NCBI RefSeq assembly: GCF_900156875.1
Contig: NZ_LT707408.1
Span: forward strand, 195,958-259,957
Origin: Robertmurraya dakarensis
Lineage (GTDB): Bacteria; Bacillota; Bacilli; Bacillales; Cytobacillaceae
Direction of reading: 5' to 3'
Length of the DNA stretch: 64,000 nucleotides
Part shown: positions 44,112 through 52,394 of the stretch, piece after piece
How positions within the stretch are numbered: position 1 is the stretch's first letter
Layout: the number at the start of each line of letters is the position of its first letter
The notes under the pieces: model-generated
Told to the model about the DNA's origin: nothing
The model's database searches: none
What the model saw: only the letters and a program-made list of their open reading frames with translations
Position numbers and translations under genes: made by a program

Positions 44112-45518
44112 ATGGCTAAAAAACAGATGGGTACTAAGAAAGTAAATAAAACATTGTCGAAGAAAGTAGCTCCATTAGTAATGTCAACATCAATGGTAGC
44201 AGCAACCTTATTAGCAGCTGGTGCACCGATTTCTGCCGCAGAGCTTGATAAGAAGGGTGTTAATCCTGATGTTGTTGAACAAGTGAAAAATCACGGTCAG
44301 GAAGTATCTTCATTAGCAAAAAGTCTTCCAGGATCTCCTGAAAAAGGTGCGCTTGTTAGCGAACTAGCTAAAGAAAAATCCGGAAAAACAGATGATGCTT
44401 CTGATGACAATGAAAACATAGATGAAACAAATAATGATGAGCCGCAAGATGGTAATATAAGTGACGATACAGCAGAAGCAGATGACCAGGTAAATGATGA
44501 TGAAGCAGAAGTAGATGAAGAAATAGAAGAGGAAGAAACAGATGCGCCAGCAGCGGAAGATGAACAAGTAATTGATGATGAAGCAGATGAAGAAATAGAA
44601 GACATAGAAACAGAGGCGCCAGCAGAAGAAGATGGTGAAGTAAATGATGATGAAGCAGAAGCGGATGATGAAACAGAAGAGGAAGAGACAGAGGCACCAG
44701 CAGAGGAAGATGGCCAGGTAGAAGATGACGCAGCAGAAACTGAGGATGGCGCTGGAGATGATACTGAAACTCCTGTTGAAGACACGACTTCAGAAAATAC
44801 TAATGCAAAAGATGAAGAGGCTGACTCTAGTAAATGGGTAGATGAAACATATCAATTTATCGGTGATAGCTATCAAAGTGTGATTGGGTATTACCAAGCT
44901 TTTCTTGATCAATATTTAAGTCAATCAGATTCTGACCAAACAAATGAGGATTCTGAAAACACACCAGTCGCAGAAGAGGTTTCTGATGTATCTGCTGATT
45001 CTAATAACCCAGAAACAACAGATTTAGAGGCAAATACTGACTTAGATACCACGGTTGATAACTCTGATACGGGTTTAACAGCTGTTACTGATGTCAATGT
45101 GGATAGCGATATGAGTGTAGACGCTGAGGATCAACCTACTGATCTTGAAGAAACAGCAGCGCAAGAAACAGAAGTACCTGTAGAAGAGACAGAAACAGAT
45201 GTTGTGGAACCAGTACCAACAGAAGATGAGGAAGTAACATCTACTACAGAAACAGAAAGTGAAAATGAAGATCAACCTACTGTCCTTGAAGAAACAACAC
45301 CGGAAGAAACAGTAGAACCTGTAGAAAATACAGAAACAGATGTTTTGGAACCGACACAAACAGGAGATGAAGAAGTAACTTCTACTACCGACACAGAACA
45401 AGTGAGTGAAAATGAAGCAGAAAAAGAATCCGATCAAAATTCTTTAAAGGATAAATTAATTGGATACTATCAGGATCTAGTAGCTTCATTCTCTAACCTT
45501 ACGAACTTCTTTAAGTAA
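44112..45518 (+). CDS. Secreted, highly acidic repeat protein
   Basis: A 468-residue protein with a basic N-terminus, a hydrophobic segment (VAPLVMSTSMVAATLLAAGAP) and a likely signal-peptidase site after ISAA (about residue 43). The mature part is extremely acidic: residues about 100-215 contain four copies of a roughly 28-residue unit with EAD/E-rich stretches and an APAEEDG end, and residues about 335-440 hold two copies of a unit with EDQPT.LEET and TETD...EP. Two similar amphipathic motifs, QSVIGYYQAFLDQYL and DKLIGYYQDLVASFSNL, occur in the middle and at the C-terminus. No anchoring motif (LPXTG) is visible. ATG 44112 follows TAGGAGAG. Function is unknown; calcium binding or a surface/matrix role are guesses. 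Confidence 0.8.
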   Translation: MAKKQMGTKKVNKTLSKKVAPLVMSTSMVAATLLAAGAPISAAELDKKGVNPDVVEQVKNHGQEVSSLAKSLPGSPEKGALVSELAKEKSGKTDDASDDNENIDETNNDEPQDGNISDDTAEADDQVNDDEAEVDEEIEEEETDAPAAEDEQVIDDEADEEIEDIETEAPAEEDGEVNDDEAEADDETEEEETEAPAEEDGQVEDDAAETEDGAGDDTETPVEDTTSENTNAKDEEADSSKWVDETYQFIGDSYQSVIGYYQAFLDQYLSQSDSDQTNEDSENTPVAEEVSDVSADSNNPETTDLEANTDLDTTVDNSDTGLTAVTDVNVDSDMSVDAEDQPTDLEETAAQETEVPVEETETDVVEPVPTEDEEVTSTTETESENEDQPTVLEETTPEETVEPVENTETDVLEPTQTGDEEVTSTTDTEQVSENEAEKESDQNSLKDKLIGYYQDLVASFSNLTNFFK

Positions 45519-45552
45519 TAGGAACGATCTAGTATTGTTTTTACGAAATGAC

Positions 45553-45595
45553 GAAGCCTTTCATCAGTCTATTAAACTGGTGGAAGGCTTTTTAT
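45553..45595 (+). terminator. Terminator of the acidic protein gene
   Basis: AAGCCTTTCATCAGT pairs with ACTGGTGGAAGGCTT, followed by TTTT. Confidence 0.88.
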
Positions 45596-45717
45596 AGTAA
45601 TTGAATCCTTTTCCAATATGACTGTAGTATTTTGCTACAACTGGTTGAATTATGTAAATCTGTCAATTATGATAGTTTAGTACCATTTCTCAGCGCGCTA
45701 ATATATGTATTAATAGA

Positions 45718-45837
45718 AGAAAAAGGCAAACTATTCCGAAAGGGTAGGACGCAAAGCCTAGGGTCTAAGGTTAGATAGGGATAAAAGTCCTTAAGCTACG
45801 ATCGCCTGGTTACCAAATAACGGATTGACCTTTTTTA
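45718..45837 (+). ncRNA. Cyclic di-GMP-I (GEMM) riboswitch with terminator
   Basis: The region contains the invariant GEMM-I blocks in order: AGGCAAACT, CCGAAAGGG tetraloop, GACGCAAAGCCTAGGGTCTAA, then the second stem and CGCCTGGTTACC. After the aptamer, GGTTA...TGACC can pair and is followed by TTTTTT (about 45809-45837), a termination-type expression platform. It lies 137 bp before a chemoreceptor gene and should make its transcription respond to c-di-GMP. Which state is ON cannot be read safely. Confidence 0.93.
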
Positions 45838-45973
45838 TTAAAATCCTTTGGCTGTTCTATTTATAATAGAATGGCTTTTTTCTGTTACATACATGGCTAT
45901 CCCTGTATGAAAATGGATTTTAGAAAAGTGTCTTGTCTACAAGAATCACTAGACAGAAAGGAAATTTAGTATA

Positions 45974-47710
45974 ATGAAAAGAATCTTCAGAAGTCAAAAG
46001 CGAATGCGGCTAGCAAAGTTTAAAAATCTTAAGATTGGATGGAAATATGGATTAGCGTTAGTGATTGTTGTTATTCTATTTGGGGTATCTACATTAGTAA
46101 CCACAAATCTAATTGCCGGGGTAGGAGAGGATATTGAGGCTCTAGAGAGGCGAAGCGATCGGGCGATAAAAGTGACGGAAATGGGGTCGCTAATTCGAGC
46201 AAAGTCAATTAGGATGGTCAGTTATCTAGTAGAAGGTGACCCAGTCTTTGTCGGTGAATATGAAGATCGCAAAAAACAATTTGATTCACTTGCAGCTGAA
46301 TTAAGTGATGCAATGGATACATCAGAACAAAAAAGGTTATTTGAAAAGATAATCATCTACGATAAAAGAATAAATGAGGTCTTTACTACGAGTGTTATAC
46401 CCTCAGTTGAAAATGGTGATATTGCCCTAGCGCGGTCAGTTGTTAGTCAAGCTAATATCATTCGGACGGATACGGTTGAATTATTAGATGAACTTCGTGC
46501 GATTGTAAATCAGGAACGAGATCTAGCAGTTAGTGAAGCACAAGATAGTCAAATAAAGGCTTTTAATGTATTACTCATTTCGATGGTTGTCTCTATTCTA
46601 GTTGGTGGATTGCTTGTATTTTTGGTCAGCCGTTCGGTATCACGCAATCTACAAAAGGTTGTAGCGGTAAGTGACCAAATAGCAGAAGGTAACCTTGATG
46701 TCGAATTACTTGATTATGATAGCAAAGACGAAATTGGCCAATTAACAATAGCTATCAATGCCATGGCTGGAAATTTGAAGTCAATGATTAGAAAAGTGTC
46801 CCAAGTGTCAGAGACTGTCTCTAGTCAAAGTGAGGAATTAACTCAATCTGCCAATGAGGTAAAAGCAGGATCGGAACAAGTTGCGGTTACGATGCAAGAA
46901 TTAGCAGCTGGATCAGAGTCGCAAGCAAATCATGCATCAAACCTTGCTTTGCTAATGGAATCTTTTTCATCAGAAATGCTTGAAGCAAATAAAAATGGTG
47001 ACCAAGTATATGAGTCTTCGAATAGAGTACTAGGGATGACAACTGAAGGCACTGATTTAATGGGAGAATCTGTTAAACAAATGGCGACTATTGATCAGAT
47101 TGTCCAAAGTGCCGTTCAGAAGGTACAGGGATTGGATACACACTCCCAAAAGATTACAAAGCTTGTATCAGTCATTCATGATATTGCAAACCAAACCAAC
47201 CTCTTAGCACTAAATGCCGCTATTGAGGCTGCAAGAGCAGGGGAACATGGAAAAGGTTTTGCTGTTGTAGCAGATGAAGTAAGAAAACTGGCAGAACAGG
47301 TATCTATTTCTATAAAGGATATAACAGAAATTGTCTCTAATATTCAGAAGGAATCAGCTAATGTCGTAGACTCTCTCCAAGAGGGGTATAAAGAAGTAGA
47401 AAAAGGAACTGGACAGATTAAGACAACGGGAAATACATTTAATGAAATTACAAAAGCTATCAAGGAAATGTCTGGCAATATTAAAAACATTACCAATAAT
47501 TTAGCAACCATGACTACAAGCAGTAATGAAATGGGAGCAGCTATACAAGAAATTGCCTCGGTTTCAGAAGAGGCAGCGGCAGGAATTGAACAGACTTCTG
47601 CATCATCTCAGCAAACTAGCAGTTCAATGGAAGAGGTAGCTGAAAACTCGGAGGAGCTTTCGAAGCTAGCGGAGGAATTGAATGGACTGGTACGACAATT
47701 TAAATTTTAA
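45974..47710 (+). CDS. Methyl-accepting chemotaxis protein
   Basis: A 578-residue transducer: first membrane helix (about 25-48), a small helical extracytoplasmic sensor of four-helix-bundle type (about 49-195), second helix (about 196-218), HAMP domain (about 220-272, with DEIGQL) and a long signalling coiled coil with the hairpin tip [21 protein letters not shown] and [11 protein letters not shown]. The ATG is 11 nt after GAAAGGA. It is monocistronic, preceded by the c-di-GMP riboswitch and followed by a terminator. The ligand is unknown. Confidence 0.95.
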   Translation: MKRIFRSQKRMRLAKFKNLKIGWKYGLALVIVVILFGVSTLVTTNLIAGVGEDIEALERRSDRAIKVTEMGSLIRAKSIRMVSYLVEGDPVFVGEYEDRKKQFDSLAAELSDAMDTSEQKRLFEKIIIYDKRINEVFTTSVIPSVENGDIALARSVVSQANIIRTDTVELLDELRAIVNQERDLAVSEAQDSQIKAFNVLLISMVVSILVGGLLVFLVSRSVSRNLQKVVAVSDQIAEGNLDVELLDYDSKDEIGQLTIAINAMAGNLKSMIRKVSQVSETVSSQSEELTQSANEVKAGSEQVAVTMQELAAGSESQANHASNLALLMESFSSEMLEANKNGDQVYESSNRVLGMTTEGTDLMGESVKQMATIDQIVQSAVQKVQGLDTHSQKITKLVSVIHDIANQTNLLALNAAIEAARAGEHGKGFAVVADEVRKLAEQVSISIKDITEIVSNIQKESANVVDSLQEGYKEVEKGTGQIKTTGNTFNEITKAIKEMSGNIKNITNNLATMTTSSNEMGAAIQEIASVSEEAAAGIEQTSASSQQTSSSMEEVAENSEELSKLAEELNGLVRQFKF

Positions 47711-47725
47711 AGTTTAATATCAAAC

Positions 47726-47768
47726 AGTGCCCATCCTGTTATACCGGCAGGACGGGCACTGCATTTTT
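47726..47768. terminator. Terminator between convergent genes
   Basis: AGTGCCCATCCTG pairs with CAGGACGGGCACT (one mismatch); TTTTTATTT follows on the plus strand. It serves the chemoreceptor gene and, less clearly, the convergent regulator. Confidence 0.85.
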
Positions 47769-49545
47769 ATTTAATTTTTCGCCAGAGAGTACTCCGGCTA
47801 ATCCCTAAGCGATCGGCAGCTTTCGATTGGTTGAAGTTCTCTTCTGCTAAAACTAGATTAATGATATCCTTGTTAATTTCATCTAGCGGTTTATCTAAAT
47901 TGAGGAAGTTCCTATAATTATTAGATTCTGGAAGATCCTCAGATGAAAGTACTCTGTTCACTGTTTCAGCATTAACGTAATAGGAATCAGTGAGAATGAT
48001 CAACTCCTCCATTACACGTCGTAGTTGATCAATATTATTGTTCCAATGAAAATCTTGAAGAAGTTTTATGGCATCCTTTTCTAATCCAATTACCTGTTTT
48101 CCGTACTTTAAGATTAAGTCGCTTAAGAATATACTAGCTAGGCTGGGTATGTCTTCCTTTCTTTCAGAGAGACTTGGCATGATGATTGGCAATGCATTCA
48201 ATTCATTTTTTATAAAATACTGCAAGGAACTGTTATCGAATGACTTAGAGTTGCCGTGAATACATGAGAAAATAAAGCGATTTCGCTTATGAACATAAGT
48301 ATTACGAAAATAGGATTCAAAGGTAGTTTGGCTGACTTCATCCATAAAGTGCAAGTTTTTGATGTAGAAAGTAAAATCACTATTTGTAAATAGTGAATCT
48401 TCTGATTCGAATAAGGAAACCCACTTTTTATAGTTCATATGTTTAGCGTTTATGATGATAAACGGGTTCTTATTATATTGACTATTATGATAGATTGCGT
48501 GGGCTAATGTTTCCTTCCCAGTCCCTTTTTCCCCGTATAAAATGATGGGGGATGATGTTTGGGAATATACCTTTACTTGCTCAATGGCGTTTTTCAATAT
48601 TTCATTGGAAGTGTTAAATGTTTCTAAGTTTACTTGCTGAGCATCTGATGCATTTTTAATGATTATGTCTTGAGTAAAAGGTTTTAATGATGCCTTGTGC
48701 ATTTCTATAAAAAAGGCAGGATAAAAGATTCCGTCAACGTCTAGTAATTCCCCTCTTATAAGAATAGGGTTATCGTCGAATCTCTTTAAGATTCTACATT
48801 CCTTCTCTTTCAATAAAATCGGAACTAATTCTTCTGTTTCTTTTACTAATTTCTCATTGTCCTCAAGGTTTTCTATCATATTACAATAGATTATTTTTCC
48901 ATCCTGGTTATAACAGAGGACGGAAACGTTTACATTTTTTAGGACACTTTTTATTAATTTTGTTTCATGATTGTTTCTTGATAGAAGCTTCTCTAAGCGG
49001 ATCACTTCGTCAAAAGAGCTTAGGACACTTTCGCGGCCAGAGGTAACTAGGATGGTATTGAATCCCATCATTCTTGCGCGATTAACGGTGATAACATCCC
49101 CTACAATTAAACTGATTCCTTTATTTTTTAATTCTGCAAGACATCCGTCAATCTCGTAAATATCTGTTATTGTTTTAACTTCTACATCGTACTCCATGAT
49201 TTGGCAAATCATATCGGCGGATTCAGTGATACTCTTATATCCAACAATGACGAATGGACCAAAGTAATTTTGTGCTAGTTTAATAGCCCGCATCATGTCA
49301 ATAATTGAGAGTTTGATATCAATGACAGGTAATTCAGATACTCCTCTAATCAAATCTGCGGTACCTGCACGTGAAATAATTGCGTCATATTGTTCTTCTT
49401 GGATGGATTTCACTATTTCAACACCATCTAACATATCGGCAACAAAAGTATGCACATCGAGTTCTGATCTTTCCTTCGCCAGTTCATTAATAAGGTCTTT
49501 TAGCCCATTATAAGGGGCGATCGCTAGTGTTTTTATTTTTGTCAT
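47767..49545 (-). CDS. PrpR-N/AAA+/Fis-type transcriptional regulator lacking GAFTGA
   Basis: A 592-residue regulator with the domain order of propionate-regulator-type activators: PrpR N-terminal domain (about 1-170, ISRAGTADLIRG), a PAS-like segment (about 200-290), an AAA+ domain with Walker A GEKGTGKE (338-345), and a C-terminal Fis-type HTH (FNQSKAADRLGISRSTLWRK). The sigma-54 contact loop GAFTGA is missing; the corresponding stretch reads KHMNYKKWVSLFESED. Start ATG 49545 follows GAGGT. It is divergent from a C4 sugar acid cluster that has a sigma-A promoter, so I infer it controls this cluster without sigma-54. Confidence 0.85.
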   Translation of the reverse strand: MTKIKTLAIAPYNGLKDLINELAKERSELDVHTFVADMLDGVEIVKSIQEEQYDAIISRAGTADLIRGVSELPVIDIKLSIIDMMRAIKLAQNYFGPFVIVGYKSITESADMICQIMEYDVEVKTITDIYEIDGCLAELKNKGISLIVGDVITVNRARMMGFNTILVTSGRESVLSSFDEVIRLEKLLSRNNHETKLIKSVLKNVNVSVLCYNQDGKIIYCNMIENLEDNEKLVKETEELVPILLKEKECRILKRFDDNPILIRGELLDVDGIFYPAFFIEMHKASLKPFTQDIIIKNASDAQQVNLETFNTSNEILKNAIEQVKVYSQTSSPIILYGEKGTGKETLAHAIYHNSQYNKNPFIIINAKHMNYKKWVSLFESEDSLFTNSDFTFYIKNLHFMDEVSQTTFESYFRNTYVHKRNRFIFSCIHGNSKSFDNSSLQYFIKNELNALPIIMPSLSERKEDIPSLASIFLSDLILKYGKQVIGLEKDAIKLLQDFHWNNNIDQLRRVMEELIILTDSYYVNAETVNRVLSSEDLPESNNYRNFLNLDKPLDEINKDIINLVLAEENFNQSKAADRLGISRSTLWRKIK

Positions 49546-49565
49546 CACGATACCTCGAATTTTAA

Positions 49566-49679
49566 TTTTAAACACATTTTAACATAACTTTCTTTCTTGT
49601 TGAAAAGTGTTTTATTTAAATACAAAAATAATGTCGAATATTCTACCTAAATTAATTATTTTGAAAAAGTGTTTCAAAA
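49566..49679. promoter_or_regulatory. Three operator-like repeats between regulator and catabolic operon
   Basis: A motif related to TTTGAAAnnnnnTTTCAAA appears three times: 49566-49584 (TTTTAAACACATTTTAACA, opposite direction), 49600-49617 (TTGAAAAGTGTTTTATTT) and 49659-49679, which is the most symmetric, TTTTGAAA-AGTG-TTTCAAAA with an extra A. They are likely binding sites of the divergent PrpR-like regulator. Confidence 0.55.
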
Positions 49680-49705
49680 TAAAACAGTTAACACTATTTA
49701 TACCG

Positions 49706-49734
49706 TTGAAAGCGTTTTACTACTGTATTACAAT
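49706..49734 (+). promoter_or_regulatory. Sigma-A promoter overlapped by a cre-like site
   Basis: TTGAAA (49706-49711), a 17-bp spacer and TACAAT (49729-49734) form a near-consensus promoter. TTGAAAGCGTTTTAC (49706-49720) resembles the CcpA catabolite element WTGNAANCGNWNNCA with one shifted base, so CcpA may repress by covering the -35 box. No -24/-12 sigma-54 sequence is visible. Confidence 0.7.
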
Positions 49735-49774
49735 AACAATGCGTAGAAATGGTACTTATTTAGGGGGTTATAAA

Positions 49775-50800
49775 ATGAAAGCAGCTTTTGTTGTTGACAC
49801 AAATAAAGTTGAGATTCAGGATATTGATGTTCCTGTAATTGGAAATGATGAGGTTTTAATAAAAGTAAAAAATGTTGGTGTTTGTGGTTCTGACCTTCAT
49901 TTATTTAAAGGTACACATGCATTCAGAAAACCGCCGGTTATTTTAGGTCATGAAATTGCTGGAGAAATTGTTGAGATTGGTAAGGATGTTACGAAATTTA
50001 AAATTGGCGACCGTGTAACGGTAGAGCCGCATATTGGCTGTGGTGAGTGTGAGTTCTGCCAAAAGGATTTAGTAAATCTTTGCTTAAATAAGAAAGCTCC
50101 GGGAACACCTGGTTGGATCGGAACATTTGCTGAATATTTCAATGCTCCAGAAAAAACGGTTTATAAAATCGCTGATGGGATCAGCTATGAAATGGGTACT
50201 CTGGTAGAACCTTTGGCAGTAGCGATTCATGCGATTGATAGAATTACAGTTCCTGAAAAAGATACTATTGCTATTTTAGGTTCTGGAACAATTGGTTTAT
50301 TAACGTTAGTGGCTGCGAGAGAAGCTGGCTATAAAAATATTATTTGTACAGACACACAGCAGTTTAATTTAGATATGGCTATGGAACAAGGAGCAACATT
50401 GGCGCTTAACCCGCTAGAAGAAGATGTAGTAGCTAAAGTTCTAGAGTTCACTGAAGGCAGAGGGGTAGATGTAGCGCTAGTTTGTGCGGGCTCAAAAGTG
50501 ATTGTAGACCAGGCTTCTTCTATGACAAGAAGAAGAGGGGAAGTTGGAATCGTTGCGATGATTACTGAACAGATTCCTGTAAATACGTATAATTTTGTAT
50601 TTAATGAGATTTCTCTTTTTGGTGCGATGACTTATGAAACAAAGGATTTTGCAAAAGCAAGTAAAATGATCAATAACGGCCTTGATTTAAATGCATTTGT
50701 TACACAAAGAATGGATCTTGATGAATCTCAACAGGCGCTGGATGTTCTTGATCAAAAAACAGAAAATGTCGTTAAAGTTTTAATAGAAGTAAACAAATAA
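49775..50800 (+). CDS. Zinc-dependent medium-chain alcohol/polyol dehydrogenase
   Basis: A 341-residue MDR dehydrogenase. Catalytic zinc ligands are Cys37 (VCGSDLH), His59 and Glu60 (GHE); structural zinc ligands are Cys89, Cys92, Cys95 and Cys103. The NAD-binding motif GSGTIGLL is near residue 170. ATG 49775 follows AGGGGG; the long upstream extension to 49607 covers the promoter and is not coding. It is the first gene of the TRAP/OtnK/OtnC operon and probably oxidises the imported C4 acid sugar, in the place usually held by a beta-hydroxyacid-type dehydrogenase. Confidence 0.88.
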   Translation: MKAAFVVDTNKVEIQDIDVPVIGNDEVLIKVKNVGVCGSDLHLFKGTHAFRKPPVILGHEIAGEIVEIGKDVTKFKIGDRVTVEPHIGCGECEFCQKDLVNLCLNKKAPGTPGWIGTFAEYFNAPEKTVYKIADGISYEMGTLVEPLAVAIHAIDRITVPEKDTIAILGSGTIGLLTLVAAREAGYKNIICTDTQQFNLDMAMEQGATLALNPLEEDVVAKVLEFTEGRGVDVALVCAGSKVIVDQASSMTRRRGEVGIVAMITEQIPVNTYNFVFNEISLFGAMTYETKDFAKASKMINNGLDLNAFVTQRMDLDESQQALDVLDQKTENVVKVLIEVNK

Positions 50801-50821
50801 TATAAAAAAGGGTGGGAGAAC

Positions 50822-51841
50822 ATGAAGAAATTATCTACTTTATTAATGTTAATGATTATTGCTGTCGGAACAGTTCTTGCGGGTTGCTCTGGAGGAGATT
50901 CTGAAACAGCAGGTTCATCTGATGAGGGTGGATCTGAAGAGTTGGTTTTAAAGCTAGGACATATTCAATCTGAAAATGACCTTTGGCACGATGGAGCTAT
51001 TAAATTTAAAGAAGAAGTGGAAGCGGCTTCAGAAGGTAAAATTAAAGTTGAACTTTTCCCTAACTCTACTCTAGGTGGAGATAGAGATATGGCAGAAGGA
51101 CTGCAAATTGGAACAGTTGACTTTGCTTTGATCGCAGGGGTTCTAGGTAACTTTGAACCTTCAATCCAGTTGCTAGAATTACCATACCTTATGAATAGTG
51201 AAGAAGAGTTTGCAAAGGTTATTCATGGTGAAGTAGGACAAGAAATTGCTGATCGTGTATTAGAAGCTTCTGATATTAGAATCCTAAACTGGTGGGACCG
51301 CGGTCCAAGACATGTAACTTCAAATAAGCCAATTAATAGCTTAGCAGATATTGAAGGTCTGAAAATTAGATTACCAGAAATTAAGGCAATGGAAGAAACT
51401 TGGAAAGCAATGGGGGCTTCTCCGACTGCAATGGCATGGAGTGAAGTTTACACAGGACTTGAACAAAATGTAATTGAAGCTCAAGAAAACCCAATTCCAT
51501 TCGCTTATGGCGGTAGAATTCATGAAGTACAAGATTACTTAGCTCTTACTGCGCACAAATATGAGTATGTAACATTAGCAATGAGTGAATTAACTTGGGG
51601 CAAATTAACTCCAGAACAACAAGAAATCATTACAAATGCGGCCAATGCGGCAACTGAGTATGAAAATAGCTTAGTAAAAGATAAAACAGATGAAATTCTT
51701 GAAACAATGAAGAGTGAAGGATTGCAGGTAACAACTCCAGATACAGAAGAGTTTGCTAAAGCTGCAAGAGCTGCTCATGAAGATTTTGCAAAAACAATTG
51801 ACATTGATCTTTATAACAAAATTTTAGACGCGATTAAATAA
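50822..51841 (+). CDS. TRAP transporter solute-binding lipoprotein (DctP family)
   Basis: A 339-residue DctP-family protein with a lipoprotein signal ending TVLAGC (Cys21). Typical segments are LKLGHIQSENDLWHDGAIKF, FPNSTLGGDRDMAEGLQIGTVDF, the carboxylate-binding Arg region in LKIRLPEIKAM, and WSEVYTGLEQNVIEAQENP. ATG 50822 follows GGGTGGGAG. It binds the acid substrate outside the membrane and delivers it to the DctQ/DctM proteins encoded downstream. Confidence 0.92.
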   Translation: MKKLSTLLMLMIIAVGTVLAGCSGGDSETAGSSDEGGSEELVLKLGHIQSENDLWHDGAIKFKEEVEAASEGKIKVELFPNSTLGGDRDMAEGLQIGTVDFALIAGVLGNFEPSIQLLELPYLMNSEEEFAKVIHGEVGQEIADRVLEASDIRILNWWDRGPRHVTSNKPINSLADIEGLKIRLPEIKAMEETWKAMGASPTAMAWSEVYTGLEQNVIEAQENPIPFAYGGRIHEVQDYLALTAHKYEYVTLAMSELTWGKLTPEQQEIITNAANAATEYENSLVKDKTDEILETMKSEGLQVTTPDTEEFAKAARAAHEDFAKTIDIDLYNKILDAIK

Positions 51842-51858
51842 GGATGAAGAATATTGGC

Positions 51859-51882
51859 GGGAGTAAAGTTACCTTTGCTCCC
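51859..51882 (+). other. mRNA hairpin between dctP and dctQ
   Basis: GGGAGTAAAG and CTTTGCTCCC form a fully paired 10-bp stem with a 4-nt loop and no strong T-run. It probably stabilises the upstream mRNA or partly terminates, giving more binding protein than membrane protein. Confidence 0.6.
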
Positions 51883-51917
51883 ATCAATTTTATCTTCGTT
51901 AAGGGAGGGAGAATTGT

Positions 51918-52394
51918 GTGGAAAAGCTTGATAACATCCTCGTTAAATTCTTGTATTGGATATGCGCCTTACTCATGTTTCTAATGGTTACCATTATTAC
52001 TGCTCAAGTAATATCAAGATATGTCTTTGGCAATCCATTTACTTGGTCTGAAGAACTGGGGAGATATACATTTGTTTGGATGTCCTTCCTAGGTATGGCG
52101 GTGGGGATGAAATACGGTTCTCATATCGCATTAGATATTTTAGAAAAGAAACTAAAAGGCGTAAGCCAAAAGACTATTATTTTATTTAATAATTTACTTC
52201 TCTCGGTGTTTGGCTTTCTGCTGACGTACAGTGGTTTCCAGCTAGTTCAATTAGGTGCAAGACAAACTAGCCCTTCCTTGGGGATACCGATGCAGTATGT
52301 TTATATGGTGATTCCAATTTCAGGGATTATTTTATTATACTTCGTTATTAGTAACACTATTCAAAGTAACAAAAGAAAGGAGGAAGCAGTGTAA
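51918..52394 (+). CDS. TRAP transporter small permease (DctQ family)
   Basis: A 158-residue membrane protein with four helices and the DctQ patterns VISRYVFGNPFTWSEELGRY and FLGMAVGMKYGSHIALD. GTG 51918 follows GGGAGGGAGA. It overlaps the dctM-type gene by one base (TAATG), showing coupled translation. Confidence 0.9.
   Translation: MEKLDNILVKFLYWICALLMFLMVTIITAQVISRYVFGNPFTWSEELGRYTFVWMSFLGMAVGMKYGSHIALDILEKKLKGVSQKTIILFNNLLLSVFGFLLTYSGFQLVQLGARQTSPSLGIPMQYVYMVIPISGIILLYFVISNTIQSNKRKEEAV

Noticed and set aside
44297-44785. Long serine-rich open frame on the minus strand inside the acidic protein gene
   Set aside because: It is the antisense of Asp/Glu repeat codons, with no ribosome binding site or own promoter. 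The plus-strand gene has a signal peptide and terminator.
47767-49545. Sigma-54-dependent activator
   Set aside because: The GAFTGA motif is absent and no -24/-12 promoter is found in the divergent region.
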